Origin: Norana najaformis
Lineage: Eukaryota > Annelida > Clitellata > Crassiclitellata > Hormogastridae
Assembly: GCA_964023275.1 (NCBI GenBank)
Contig: OZ029919.1
Span: forward strand, 33,135,561-33,199,560
DNA length: 64,000 nt
Direction: 5' to 3'
Below, piece after piece: positions 21,905-33,284 of the stretch; position 1 is the first letter of the stretch; every line of letters begins with the position of its first letter. The notes under the pieces were generated by a model. The model was not told the DNA's origin. It was given only the letters and a program-made list of their open reading frames with translations, and ran no database searches. The translations under genes and the position numbers were made by a program.

Positions 21905-22440
21905 ATATCAGGTATGTAAATATGTATGCATATATGTATGCATGTATGTATGTATGTTTTATGTACGTATATATGTATGTTTTGTATGTATGTATGTATG
22001 TACGTGTAAGGATGTATGTACGCATGTATGTATGTTTTAACGTATGTATGTGTATGCAGATATATATGCATGTATTATGAAACTATACAAAATATACGTA
22101 TTGTAATGTGTGTATTTATGTATGCATTTATATGTTTGTTTGCTTGTATGTATGTATGTATGCATACACATACATACAAGAATGATTAGATATATACATA
22201 CACAAATACATACATACATACATAGCTACATACAGACATACATGTATATACATACACACATACATACATGTATATACATACATACATACATACATACATA
22301 CATACATACATACATACATACATAGCTACATACAGACATACATGTATATACATACATACATACATGTATATGCATACACACACACATACACACATTCATA
22401 CATACATTCACACATACGTACATACATTCATACATAGTTT
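21905..22440. repeat. TATG array followed by ATAC array (inverted microsatellites)
   Basis: (TATG)n to about 22165, then (CATA)n to 22435: the two halves are complementary and could fold back. ATAGCTACATACAGACATAC is duplicated at 22221 and 22321. Confidence 0.85.
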
Positions 22441-22721
22441 CTTTCATACCATACGTCAGAAAAAGTCCCGGCGTGCGTCAGACAGTACACTGTACCAATA
22501 AGAAAATCCCGACTTCAGACTCAAAGCGATGGCAACACAGCTGACGTCTGAGTTATGACCCAATGCGAAGTGACAGGGTGATAACAATCACCCACTGAAA
22601 AGCAACGGCCACGAATCTCACTATAAAAGCCACCACGACAATCGACGAGGCAGAATAACAATCCAAAGCCGGGTAGAAGACGTTTAAAAGAAGCACAAGA
22701 AGAATTGAACAAAATGAGGGG

Positions 22722-23215
<494 letters not shown>

Positions 23216-23784
23216 TGCGAGGGGTAAAGTTATATGTATGTGTTTCAAACGCGTGTGTTTTCGAATCGTAGACTTTATAACATGGTCTCTAACTGGTCTG
23301 TTTGGGTTTATTTTAGTAGGGTTAGGTAATAATATTATGGTATGGTACGAAGTCATCGTTTATGAGGTAAATACCTTCATAAACACAATCCTTGAAAAAT
23401 AAACATTAAACCCAATTTTGATGAATTCAGTGTCAATCGAGACACTACCGCGTGGCCGAAAAGAGTGCATGTATACTTTTAATGTCGAAATGTAATGCAG
23501 TCAGACAACTGTGTGGCTCCCGCTAAAGGCCACGCATAATGTCTGAACGAATTAATGGTATTCTCTATTGCTAGACACAATGTATCTCTTCAGGAGTTCA
23601 TCCGTATTGATGACTGTTTACGAAAGAAATGAAAAAACTAATACAATAAAATACAATAACGGATTCCAGGTAATATTTATGTGTTCTTGTGCATATGCAT
23701 AAATTAATATAAATTAAAAATGTTAATTTATTGTGTACATACGAAGAGTGCATGTATGCAATTTGTGCGCTATTAATTATTCAG

Positions 23785-23908
23785 CAGACGCGAAGGAGAT
23801 GACGACTTGCGATAAGAGATCGACAAAAGGCATGGAACAGTTGACAGAGTGCAGCAATTCTTCAGCGTCCCGCATGGTAGGTCGTTAGTTGTTGCCCGGG
23901 ATTGGCGT
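23785..23908. other. Possible exon or coding relic, strand undecided
   Basis: On + strand a tidy exon shape exists: acceptor TTATTCAGCAG, then AKEMTTCDKRSTKGMEQ and LTECSNSSASRM, and donor ATG|GTAGGT at about 23878. On - strand the same bases read VVFTPIPGNN-stop-RPTMRDAEELLHSV and then NCSMPFVDLLSQ before a stop. The RPTMRDAEELL part resembles the end of a protein kinase domain, but the upstream stop would make it a pseudogene. Neither reading is proven. Confidence 0.25.
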
Positions 23909-23921
23909 AAAAACAACATTA

Positions 23922-23968
23922 ATCTAATCTAAATACTTTTGTAGTGCCGATATAAATAATATCTAATA
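23922..23968 (-). mobile_element. Rep-TTAGA fragment
   Basis: TTAATCTAATCTAAATACTT and TTGTAGTGCCGATATAAATA, the tail plus 3' end only. Confidence 0.55.
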
Positions 23969-24150
23969 AATATTCAGTATTTACGCAAGTTACACAAGTC
24001 TGTCTATTGCTCCAAAATCAGAATTAAACATTGCAAATTTAAATAACATAAACACTTATTTGGATGCAAGGGTCTACCCAAAAGGGGCCAAGGTCTCGCT
24101 AATTTAGGGCAGCCTATAACACAATAATATATCGATGGCTAATGACTTAT

Positions 24151-24367
24151 ATGATGATGATGAAGAGTTTTCTGCCCGAAGGCAGGTCCATTGGGTTTAT
24201 GCCACCCGGGGATGAGATGAGTGAGGTGGTTTCCCGTTGCCTTCCTCGCAGACAACTGTGGGTGAGCAACTTGTCCAAGGTCGCTACGTAGTGGCGTCAG
24301 GTAGATTCGAACCCGCGACCCTCCGGTTACGAGGCATCGAACATACCATTACACCACCACGTCCCAC
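24151..24367 (-). mobile_element. SINE-1, full-length-looking copy
   Basis: From the 3' side: ATGATGATGA tail, TTCTGCCCGAAGGCAGGTCC, CCACCCGGGGATGAGATGAG, CAACTGTGGGTGAGCAACTT, GATTCGAACCCGCGACC (B box complement) and ACCATTACACCACCACGTCC (A box complement). tRNA-derived, pol III type. Confidence 0.85.
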
Positions 24368-24489
24368 AATGACTTATATACCAACAGCTAACCAATTCTT
24401 AACTAAAATTAGAACAACATCTGTCCACAAAGAAAAGAAATAGCCTACTACTTTGGCAAAACTAAAAGTCAAATAAATTACACAATGTT

Positions 24490-25010
24490 GAGTAGCAAGA
24501 AAAGGTTAGGTACAGTTGGACAGGTATGATGTCCAAGGCATCAGTCGATGGTAGCTTCGAGTCAAAATCGCATTCAAAATTCATAAACGGTTGGAGAAGC
24601 CGGGTCGAATTCCGATAGATCAGAGAAACCAGAAGCCAGGCTACGGCGGGTAAGCAAGTTGGAAAAGATGTATCCTTGCTTTAGACCTGAATGACATCAA
24701 AGAATTGGCAAAACGAACCGAACAGGGCAGTGGATTCGAAACTTTGGACTGGCTACCGAGAAGGCCCGAGATCCCTACACTTCAGGAAGAGTCACACTGT
24801 CTATTGGCCCCCAGATGGCACCAGTAGTCTCCGGCGTACTGCCAGAGCATACGCAATACCACGGGGCTGTGCAGATGGGGTCATCTGGGGGCCACAGGAT
24901 GACAAGGGTAGAACTGGAAAATACCTAACGGCGCCCGAGATTAGATGCACAAGCGCTAGCTAGGGACAGCATCACTCTGGGGCAACACACGCACCCACAC
25001 AAACAAACAC
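24490..25010 (+). repeat. Unclassified dispersed repeat (AGCCAGGCTACGGCGG)
   Basis: GATAGATCAGAGAAACCAGA, AGCCAGGCTA, GCAAGTTGGAAAAGAT and GAATTGGCAAAAC recur in altered form at 59965-60095. A 90-codon frame begins at 24691, but no domain is recognised in it. The left edge (24530-24570) resembles Rep-TTAGA. Confidence 0.4.
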
Positions 25011-25014
25011 ATAA

Positions 25015-25440
25015 AGCGAAACGATACAACACACACACACGAATACACACACGCACACACACCTTATTTTATGTATATATAGTATGTATATCATCACACA
25101 AAAGCATATATATGTGGCGTAAGACAGGTTTATCAGAAATTAGTTACGTGGGACAAATCCCATTTATCACGCCTGACAGGACTTAGAACATTGTCTTTCC
25201 CCAACTTATATATATATATATGCATATATATATATTCATATATACCTACATAAATACCCATAATATACATACACACACTTAAAAACACCACTACACATAC
25301 ACATGTAGATTCATACTGTGATACAGGCCTACATATATAAATTTACGCATACATACTTATATATATCTATGTATAATATATACATACATGCATCATATGT
25401 ACGTATATGTGTTATATATATACATGTAGATGTAGCCAGA
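25015..25440. repeat. AC and TA/ATAC microsatellites
   Basis: ACACACACAC at 25028-25062 then TA-rich and ATACATAC runs. 25440-25610 holds nothing recognised. Confidence 0.8.
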
Positions 25441-25621
25441 TAGAAGAAGTGGATGACAACCAGACGCTCCTTCCCTTGGCTCCACTTAACTGAGGAAAGT
25501 GTCAGCCAGTGATTCGTATCTAAAGTAACTGCAGGTTGTTCAGGACTAGTACGAGGCATAAAGCTTCATACATATACATGCTTTCGCTCTAAGTATACAG
25601 TATTTATGTATTCATGTATTG

Positions 25622-26008
25622 TAGAGACGGACAAAGGCGGAGAGAGAGGGTGAGAGAGAGGGAGAGATAGAGGGAGAGAGAGAGGGAGAGAGCGAGAGAG
25701 AGAGAGGGAGAGAGATAGAGAGACATAGGGAGACATATAGGGACATAGAGAGATAGAGAGATAGATAAGCAGTGAAAGAGAGAGAGATAGGTAGACAAAG
25801 AGAGATAGATAAGTAGATAGATAGATAGATAGACAGATAGATAGAGAGAGAGAGACATAAGGAGACATACAGATAGAGAGATAAATAAATAGAGAGAGAG
25901 GGAGAGGGAGGGAGAGAGAGACATAGGAAGACATAGAGATATAGAGAGATGGATAAGTAGAGAGAGACAGAGACAGAGACAGAAAGACAGAAAGAGACAG
26001 AGATGTCA
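25622..26008. repeat. GA/GATA/GACA microsatellite
   Basis: GAGAGAGAG, GATAGATAG and GACATAGGGAGACATA units. Confidence 0.9.
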
Positions 26009-26129
26009 ACCGTTGCGTTGAAGCCCGTCTCTATGCACTGCTGGAGAGACGTCAGACAGTGTCAAGCCTAGTATGCAAGTATGTTGTTACCCAAAGTATG
26101 GCATAAAGGTCTAACAGGTGTCCCTGTAA

Positions 26130-26226
26130 GTTCGTTCGTGTCTCTGTGTCTGTCTCTGTCTCTGTCTATCTTTGTCTCTGTCTGTCTCTGTCTGTCTCTG
26201 TCTGTCTCTGTCTGTCTCTGTCTCTG

Positions 26227-26277
<51 letters not shown>

Positions 26278-26278
26278 C
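26130..26278. repeat. CTGTCT/CT microsatellite
   Basis: (TCTGTC)n at 26136-26248 then (CT)n. Confidence 0.9.
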
Positions 26279-26407
26279 TTCAAGCTTTTATCTGTGTCGT
26301 GATTTGTGATTTCGCAATGTTTTCTATCGTAAAAGTTTTGTCTAATATTGTAAATACTTTAGTACCTCCAAGTGGGAGTAAATTATGTAATGAAGCAGTG
26401 GCAATTT

Positions 26408-26715
26408 GTGCGGCACGGTGGTCTATCGGTAACGCGTTTAGTCAATGATCATGCGGTTGCGGGTTCGACTCCGTGTAACGACCCTGGGCAAGTTGTTTGT
26501 GCACAACGTGCCTCTGTCACCAAGCAGTATAATTTGGTACCGACTTAAGCTGGGAAGTAAACGGCAAGTCCTGCGATGCACTGGCCCCGTGTCCTTGACC
26601 TTGGCATTCGTCCACTGCCGGCTCAAGGGCCTAGAAAAGGCAATGAGTGCCTCCCCTACGTCTCACTTGTGGGATATGGGAATATGGGATACCATTCCTA
26701 TGCTTTACTTAACAT
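26408..26715 (+). mobile_element. SINE-2, copy with intact tRNA-like head
   Basis: The head reads GCGGCACGGTGGTCTATCGG then TAACGCG (A box region) and TTGCGGGTTCGACTCCGTG (B box). The body contains GGGAAGTAAACGGCAAGTCC, GATGCACTGGCCCCGTG and CACTTGTGGGATATGGG. Same family at 5.1, 33.3 and 63.7 kb. Confidence 0.85.
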
Positions 26716-27057
26716 TTACTTGTATGCTTTAAGTACAGTATACTAAAGCATACTTTACATAATGTAACGTTTGTCTTACCATACTTATCGTTCTGAGAGG
26801 CTTTGGCCTGGACCTTTCGGCCTTTCACGTATACGTGTCTGCCTGAACAGCGGCTGTGCAGTTTGAAGTCTCGAACGACGGTGACCCTCTGTTCACTCGG
26901 TTTTGTCTTCTCGCGGTCTATGTGGCCCTCGTAGGGATCGTCTTTTGCAGCGGCCAGCTACAGACAGACATACAGGTATATAGACAGGCATATAGGCAGA
27001 CATGTGGATGGATTGACACACAGACTGACCCCGATCCGGGGATACGGAGGAGTAGAA

Positions 27058-27061
27058 TATC

Positions 27062-27092
<31 letters not shown>

Positions 27093-27251
27093 TAGAGAGA
27101 GAGAAACAGAGAGAGAGAAAGAGAAACAGAGAGAGACACAGAGAGAAAGAGAGAGAAAGAGAGGGGGGAGAGAGAGAGGAAAGAGCGAGAGAAAGAGAGA
27201 GAGAGAGAGAGGAAGGAAAGAGAGAGAGGGGGGGAAAGAGAGAGAGAGGGG

Positions 27252-27323
<72 letters not shown>

Positions 27324-27327
27324 GAGC

Positions 27328-27376
<49 letters not shown>

Positions 27377-27415
27377 GAAGGAAAGAGAGAGAGGGGGGAA
27401 AGAGAGAGAGAGAGA

Positions 27416-27473
<58 letters not shown>

Positions 27474-27538
27474 GAGAGAGAGAGAGAGGAAAGAGAGAGA
27501 GAGGGGGAAAGAGAGAGAGAGATAGAGAGAGAGAGGGA

Positions 27539-27579
<41 letters not shown>

Positions 27580-27637
27580 AAAGAGAGAGAGAGATAGAGA
27601 GAGAGAGGGAGGAAAGAGAGATAGAGAGAGAGAGGGA

Positions 27638-27668
<31 letters not shown>

Positions 27669-27850
27669 CAGTGAGTGAGACATTAAGTGAAGGAACAATG
27701 GAAGCATGGAGAGATAGCAAAAAATTGGGGGAAAAAAGAAAGAACTAGAATACAGAGACGGAGAGGAGGAGAGACAGAGACAAAGACAGACAGAGAGAAA
27801 GACACAGAGAGGGACAGAGACAGAGAGATGGAGCGGGAGTGAGAGGCAGA
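27058..27850. repeat. 800-bp (GA)n-rich tract
   Basis: GAGAGAGA with GGGGGGAAAG and GGAGGAAAG interruptions and GACA ends. 26716-27057 is unclassified with a short ACATACAGGTATATAGAC patch. Confidence 0.95.
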
Positions 27851-27854
27851 GGAA

Positions 27855-28665
27855 GAGGAGTACAGAGCGTTCAAGGACGAGACGCTTTCTATCCATCTTT
27901 CGCCTTCAATTGCAACCAGTCAGACCTCCGACTGGCTTCGAAGCCCATCATTAAAATTCTTCCTCTCCATCCAGCAGCTCATCGCAGAAAAGGCGACGAT
28001 AAGGACTTCTTTTCATATCACCGCCCGCTCCATCGCCTTCAACGCTCTTGGCACCGGGCGCAATACAAATTCCAAATTCCCATTCGTCACGCTAAGATAA
28101 AAAACGACTTCAAAACATTTTGGGCAACGTTTGCCTTGCAAGACCACAACCAATGTACCGCTTTTAAAGCGTGTAATTAACTTCTTATGCTCGCCTGATA
28201 ACAACCCGAAGAGCCTTTCGCTGTTCCTATTTTTCATCGACAGCTTCGCAGTCAACCAGTTGATGTTTGAACTGCAAGCACCCAAGAAAAGCAACGTTTT
28301 TTAAACGCTTCGGCATGCAAGGATTGGTGTTCAAGATTTTCGACGGAACATGCGCGCATGTTACCGAGGTCGGCGTGTACAATCGTACATTTCGATACTG
28401 TTGATAAATGCTGGAACAGCAGGAATGCTCGCCTTTCGGTTGACGAATCATTCTCCGAGCGATTAATCTATACGACGCGCCGTGAAGATTTCAAACCCAC
28501 ACGCTGTGCCCGAAGGGGGGTCGTTTTGCTTAACCCTCCTTGTGACAAATTCCTTTGCAAAAGGCTGGATTTTTGCCATTGTTGTGATTTTTTCCTTAAA
28601 AATTCCCCCGAGGACGAAATCTGCCCCAAAAACTCGTCTGCAAATCACAAGCTGCAATCGTATAC
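27855..28665. other. Non-repetitive block
   Basis: The longest stretch (about 800 bp) without tandem or dispersed repeats. Frames of 90-118 codons on both strands lack motifs and splice logic. TTTGCAAA and CATTGTTGTGA near 28557-28588 are octamer/Sox-like words, which occur by chance too. A regulatory or undiscovered exon-bearing block is possible. Confidence 0.3.
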
Positions 28666-28725
28666 CATATATATATACATATATATACATATATATGTAT
28701 ATATATATATATAACGCCGAAACAA
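28666..28725. repeat. TATA/ATAC microsatellite
   Basis: ATATATACATATATATAC run, 55 bp. 28726-28810 holds nothing recognised. Confidence 0.85.
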
Positions 28726-28810
28726 ATTCCACGCATTAAAAATCATGGCTGGTAACATTGGACACTAATGTCTCAATGCTATGTACTTTAAAGAAGGCAC
28801 TTTTTATAGC

Positions 28811-29060
28811 ACCGTTCGCTGCAACATAGTCTAGTGCCTAGCATGCTGGAATGTCAACTCGCAGGTCGCGGGTTCAAAACCCGCCAGGACAGGAAGATGC
28901 TTCGAGATTTCTGCTCCAGCTTCGCCCTCTAGCGAGCTCGGTCACAAAACGAGTACATTGGCCGAACACTGTCGGATCAGGCGGCAAGAGAGACGATTGG
29001 TCACTCGCCCTTATATGCCGAGGCTAAGAAAAAGGAATCCGCACTTCATACCCATGGCTA
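28811..29060 (+). mobile_element. SINE-3 copy
   Basis: The head CATAGTCTAGTGCCTAGCAT then TCGCGGGTTCAAAACCCGCC is A- and B-box-like. The body has TTTCTGCTCCAGC, GAGCTCGGTCACAAAACGAG, TACATTGGCCG and TATGCCGAGGCTAAGAAAA. Matches 45195-45425 and the reverse copies at 50.1 and 51.8 kb. Preceded by a TTTTATAGCACCG motif. Confidence 0.8.
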
Positions 29061-29695
29061 CCTCTCGGATTTAGCTTAAAATATTGTTCCTTTTTCACCA
29101 ATACGGATCTTTCAGTTCAGAAAGTGCTTCCATAGATTCCAACATGAACCAAATCCATCGCCACCCCATCGAGTAAAATATTACAGCAAAGAATCCAGTT
29201 TAAAATCTGTCTTTTACCTAACAAGGTATCACGGGTAAATCAGCCGACCTTTGACCCTTGCTCACCCATCATAGGAACAAATATTGCTCTCGATCAGCGG
29301 ACACTTTCTTGCTATACCTTGTTCCAGAACAGTTCCAGACCCTCGGGCGTCTCTACGGCTCCTCCGAAGCTTTGGAATTCACTGCCCATGCAGTCCTATG
29401 CGTTCTGTCAGCTCTTTGGTCTAAACTCCGTAACTGTGGAGTGCAGGGCCCGCATCTGAAAAAGAGTGGGCCCGCTCAGAGCACGATAAAGTATAAACTT
29501 CTGCCAGGAGGCTTGTCTGATTAATCAGAGGGAAGGCCCGATATTCGAAGCTTAGCCAAGGTCTAAACTTAAGAATCGTCTATTTTCTTACTCGCTTACC
29601 CACCGTAGGCTGATTTCTGGGTTTTCTGACTCGTCGGATTTCGTCCGAGCTTCTCCAATGGATTGCGATTTTTGACAAACAAATTCGCTTGAAGC
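29060..29695. other. Unclassified, with a GGGCCCGCTCAGA fragment
   Basis: 29440-29520 repeats the element at 13890-14000 (GTGCAGGGCCCGCATCTGAA, AGTGGGCCCGCTCAGAGC). The rest shows no family. The 88-codon + frame from 29258 has no motif. Confidence 0.4.
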
Positions 29696-29696
29696 G

Positions 29697-29945
29697 ACCA
29701 TCGATTGATGCCTTGTCTTGTTCCTCGAGTCGAGGATTGGCTGCACAGAGGACAATTTCGTGCCATCTGCTTCTGTCCCTCGTCTCCTGTAATAACTGGT
29801 CGAACGATAATTCAGTCCATGACTTGATGTTATCGATCCATATCATCTTGGGTCTTCCCTGCGCTCTGGATCCATGATTCCTTGTACAACATGATAAAAG
29901 CGCTATAGAAGTCATTCGATTCGATTCGATTAGATTAGACTATTA
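29697..29945 (+). mobile_element. Rep-TTAGA split by an inserted LINE-EN/RT fragment
   Basis: The left part ATCGATTGATGCCTTGT ends at 29716. The right part CCTTGTACAACATGATAAAA, GCGCTATAGAAGTCATTC and a TTCGATTCGATTAGATTAG tail resumes at 29880. The uninterrupted arrangement is at 30275-30320. Confidence 0.65.
29717..29880 (-). mobile_element. LINE-EN/RT 3' fragment (reverse transcriptase C-terminus)
   Basis: The - strand reads GSRAQGRPKMIWIDNIKSW, TELSFDQLLQETRDRSRW and then AANPRLEE, the conserved C-terminal segment of endonuclease/reverse-transcriptase LINEs. 5'-truncated, as is usual for target-primed insertion. The other copies are at 31.2, 39.3 and 50.6 kb. Confidence 0.8.
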
Positions 29946-30109
29946 CTGTCTTCAATCAACAGTCAGATTGTGAATATTGTGGACGGATCATTTTTGGACT
30001 CTTGTTCCGGTCTGTCCGGAAGTGAGTCTCGATTGTTTCTGTCCAAATGACTGAGCATACGCAGCGCGGTTTTGTATACACAAGACCATCGATTGGTCAC
30101 CATCTTCAT

Positions 30110-30215
30110 CTTAATCAGCATCATCATCATCATCAGCATCATCATTATCATTATCATCATCTTCTTCATCATCATCATCGTCATCATCACCACCACCACC
30201 ACCATCATCATCTGT
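30110..30215. repeat. (CAT)n/(CAC)n trinucleotide array
   Basis: CATCATCATCAG, CATTATCATTATCATC and CACCACCACC units. The + and - frames give poly-H, poly-I and poly-M artefacts. Confidence 0.9.
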
Positions 30216-30271
30216 GGCATGCTCCTCCCTGAGCGTTGCCGTTTCACATATACAGTTATGCATCTGCATTT

Positions 30272-30320
30272 ACAATCGATTGATGCCTTGTGCATTATGA
30301 TAACGGCGCTATAGAAGGCA
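30272..30320 (+). mobile_element. Rep-TTAGA fragment ending at a possible exon
   Basis: AATCGATTGATGCCTTGTGC, ATTATGATAACGGCG and CTATAGAAG, then sequence diverges from the family at GCAG. Confidence 0.6.
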
Positions 30321-30321
30321 G

Positions 30322-30438
30322 TGTTGAGCCCTGAAGAGGTCGAGACCCAGGCCGCCCGTCTGATGGAGCTGCTGAAACTACAACTCTGCGTCCTCTTTCA
30401 TCTTTCTGTCGGCTGCCGACAAGAAGTTTCTTTGATAG
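30322..30438 (+). CDS. Possible internal exon, function unknown
   Basis: From a weak acceptor GCTATAGAAGGCAG, the frame reads LSPEEVETQAARLMELLKLQ, then LCVLFHLSVGCRQEVSLI, to a donor ATAG|GTGTAC. The first half is a convincing amphipathic helix and has GC-rich third codon positions (CAG GCC GCC CGT CTG ATG GAG CTG CTG). Length is 117 nt. It starts with two bases and ends with one, so it is phase-compatible with the candidate at 40014. Against it: the acceptor has no pyrimidine tract and lies against a repeat edge. Family not recognised. Confidence 0.3.
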
Positions 30439-30674
30439 GTGTACTTTCTTATTACGCTGTCACGTGACCAGCACCGTGGGCGGATCCAAGAACTGGCGCA
30501 TGACCCCTCCTTCGTCTGAGGAGCTTAGGGAGGGAGCCAGTGGAGAGAACAGAGAGCGCGTGTGCAAAGGCGGATCAAGGGCCATGCATTTGTAGACGCA
30601 TGCGTTCAAAAACAAACAACATGCAGGAGTTGTTCTCATCAGACAAATTTACTACACGGACGAGTGGTTAAGAA

Positions 30675-30925
30675 TGAGCTCTCCAACCGAGAGACAGACA
30701 CACAGACAGACACACAGACAGAGATAGAGACAGAGACAGAGACACACTGACGGATATAGAGACAGAGATGGACAGACAGACAGAGATAGAGACAGATACA
30801 GAGCCAGAAACAGACAGACAGAGAGACATACAGACAAACAGACAAACAGACAGACAAACAGACAGACACCTACAGACAGACATATAAACACATAGACAAA
30901 CATAAGCAAACAGACAGACACAAAA
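30675..30925. repeat. CAGA/GACA microsatellite
   Basis: GACAGACACACAGACAG and GAGATAGAGACAG units. 30440-30675 is unclassified; 30990-31095 has a SINE-3 fragment (TTTTCTTAGCCTCGGAATAC). Confidence 0.85.
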
Positions 30926-31204
30926 AAGGGTTCTCACAGTAGGACATTCATCATATAATCTTTCAAACTCGGCAAACTAGTGCTCCTACAGAACTCGGCA
31001 ATAACATGAGGGACAGCGCCTTCATTTTCTTAGCCTCGGAATACGAGGACAGGTAGCCAGTCATATCCCTGATCTTCCCACCCTGTTCGGCCAGGTATTC
31101 TCTTTATATTGCTGAGTTCACTTGAGCGCAAGAGGAGCAGAAATCTGAAAACATCTTTCCATCTTACCACTTACCACTTAGCATCCTATCACTTAGCATT
31201 ATCA

Positions 31205-31790
31205 CTTGTCTTGTCCTGTCCTGTCCTGTCTTCAACTGTCCTCGAGCCGAGGATTGGCTGCACCGCGGACAATTTTGTGCCATCTGCTTCTGTCCCTCGT
31301 CTCCTGTAATAACTGGTTGAAAGATAATTCAGTCCATGACTTGATGTTAACGATCCATGTCATCTTGGGTCGTCCCTGAGCTCGCGATCCAGGAACTGCG
31401 CCTTGGATGATCTCTTTCTCTAAGCAGTTTCCACTCTTTCGTAGCACATGCCCGAAGTATGAAAGCTTCCTCTTTCCTGTAATAACTGGTTGAAAGATAA
31501 TTCAGTCCATGACTTGATGTTATCGATCCAGGTCATCTTGGGTCGTCCCTGAGCTCGCGATCCAGGAACTGTGCCTTGGATGATCTCTTTCTCTAAGCAG
31601 TCTCTATTATTTCGTAGCACATGCCCGAAGTATGAAAGCTTCCTCTTTTTGATTAATCCGAGCAGGCTCCTCTCTACTCATGTTATCTCTAGGCTCCAAT
31701 CGTTTGTCTTCTTGTCAGTCCACGATACTCTAAGAATCTGCCGCAGACACTTCATTTCAAATGCGTCGATTCTTGCCACTTCATCTCAGC
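31205..31790 (-). mobile_element. LINE-EN/RT 3' end with internal duplication
   Basis: - strand order: ARIDAFEMKCLRQILRVSW, then KKRKLSYFGHVLR, CLEKEIIQGTVPGSRAQGR, PKMTWIDNIKSWTELSF, and a jump back to the YFGHVLR segment followed by a second GRPKMTWIVNIKSW ... RGAANPRLED end. So about 190 bp is duplicated, and the junction (GTAATAACTGG|TTGAAAG side near 31472) shifts the frame. The tail is (AGGAC/AAGAC)n at 31205-31235. Non-functional. Confidence 0.8.
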
Positions 31791-31889
31791 ATAACACTGC
31801 TAAGCGTCTTACTACCTTTCAGTCCCGACGGGGTTTAAATCCCCCACCTGTGAATTGACGTTCCTGCACAGTAATCACTACATTGCATA

Positions 31890-32400
31890 GTATATGAATG
31901 AAGAGATGGACGCTGGAACGCGGATACGGCGGAGGGGTAGCAAGGCAGATAATGGAGGCTGTATACACACCCTTTTTGCTCATAACACGTAAGTGATGGG
32001 TTTAAGGAGGCGTCCGCGATTACGCAATGCGATGTACGTAGATTTCGCATGACGGACCCGGGGTTCGAACCCAGGTCGACGCGTTGAAGACCAGGGCGTT
32101 AACCGCTCGGCCACCGTGCATTGCGTCCCTTTGGCGACATGTGTGGCATGTATATCTAGTGTTACCAAACACGGATACAGTTGTAGCGACGCTTTGTGTA
32201 TGCTTCAAGATGTCAATCCGATTTTCGGTCGGATTCTGTTACGACGGGACCTAGAATTAAGAGGCGGGTGGCCGGAGACTCGAAGGGGGCCTAAGAGGGT
32301 TCCTCCACGCAGGGCTGGCACCGATGAATGAAGAGATGGACGCTGGAACGCGGATACGGCGGAGGGGTAGCGAGGCAGAGAAGGGAGGCTGCATACACGG
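31890..32400. mobile_element. Composite element: 77-bp direct repeats around a tRNA-like segment
   Basis: ATGAATGAAGAGATGGACGC, TGGAACGCGGATACGGCGGA and GGGGTAGC recur at 31893-31967 and 32326-32397. Between them, on the - strand at 32118-32045, lies a serine/leucine-tRNA-like sequence. The interior 32120-32320 includes CAATCCGATTTTCGGTCGGA. Confidence 0.55.
32045..32118 (-). mobile_element. tRNA-Ser/Leu-like SINE head or tRNA relic
   Basis: GCACGGTGGCCGAGCGGTTA (A box of class II tRNA type) and CTGGGTTCGAACCCCGG form a perfect T-arm with loop TTCGAAC. The acceptor arm does not pair over seven bases and no variable arm is formed, so a functional tRNA gene is unlikely. Confidence 0.6.
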
Positions 32401-32514
32401 AAGCGCGACAGGACAGGATGACGAATTGTGGAGGAGAGATTCAAGGAGATTGAATTTCCAGCGAACGGCGACAACAGCTGAGGTTACTCAAGAAAAAAGA
32501 TACACTCAACGCTT

Positions 32515-33005
32515 ACATACATATACAATTATACATATACAATAATACATATACAATTACACATATACGTATACATCTAACCATATATATTTATACATAT
32601 TCATAAACAATTATACATACGCAATTATACATATACAATTATTCATCTACAATTATACATATACAATTACACAAATACAGCTATACATATACGTATACAT
32701 CTAACCATATATATTTATACATATACATAAACAATTATACGTATACAATTATGCACATACAATGAATGCATTCGTATACAGTTAAACATATACATATACA
32801 CAGGTAATTATGTGTATCAAGACATACACATATACAGCACAAAACTATACATTTACATATGCAGTTATACATATACATTAAAACATATACATATATAAAT
32901 GTCATTATACATACACGTATATAATTATACATATGCATATAAATATAAACATACATTTATGCATATACAATTAAACATATATACATATACCCATAATACA
33001 TGTAC
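32515..33005. repeat. ATACAATT/ATACATAT tract
   Basis: Units of CATATACAATTATA, degenerate, about 490 bp, with a 60-70 bp internal repeat containing CTAACCATATATATTTATAC. Confidence 0.85.
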
Positions 33006-33084
33006 TCGTGAATATAACTAACTATGCATACTCTTCTCTTCTTACACGTCTTATACAGAGTCCAAAGCGCTGTATAACCAATCA

Positions 33085-33185
33085 GTAAGGAATCGTATTC
33101 GTAAACTCGAGATTTATACAGCGCCCAATGAAAGCCAAGTCGCAGGAACCATTAACTCAAAGGCTTTTTATTCCAGAGCTACTTA
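33085..33185 (-). mobile_element. LINE-GATTAC tail fragment
   Basis: GTATTCGTAAACTCGAGATT, ATACAGCGCCCAATGAAAGC and AAGTCGCAGGAACC. The rest of the element is absent. Confidence 0.6.
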
Positions 33186-33284
33186 AACTGTTGTACAATC
33201 AGAGACGTTAATCTTTTAAAAGTAAACCGTCTGTCTGCATCCATAAATAAGCGCTGAAATACATCGCAAAACGCCGTCTGTATG

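Noticed and set aside
26893..27896. 275- and 278-codon frames on the - strand
   Set aside because: They lie wholly in (GA)n DNA and read SLSLSL; composition artefact.
32045..32118. Functional tRNA gene
   Set aside because: The T arm is perfect but the acceptor stem does not pair and there is no proper variable arm; better as a SINE head.
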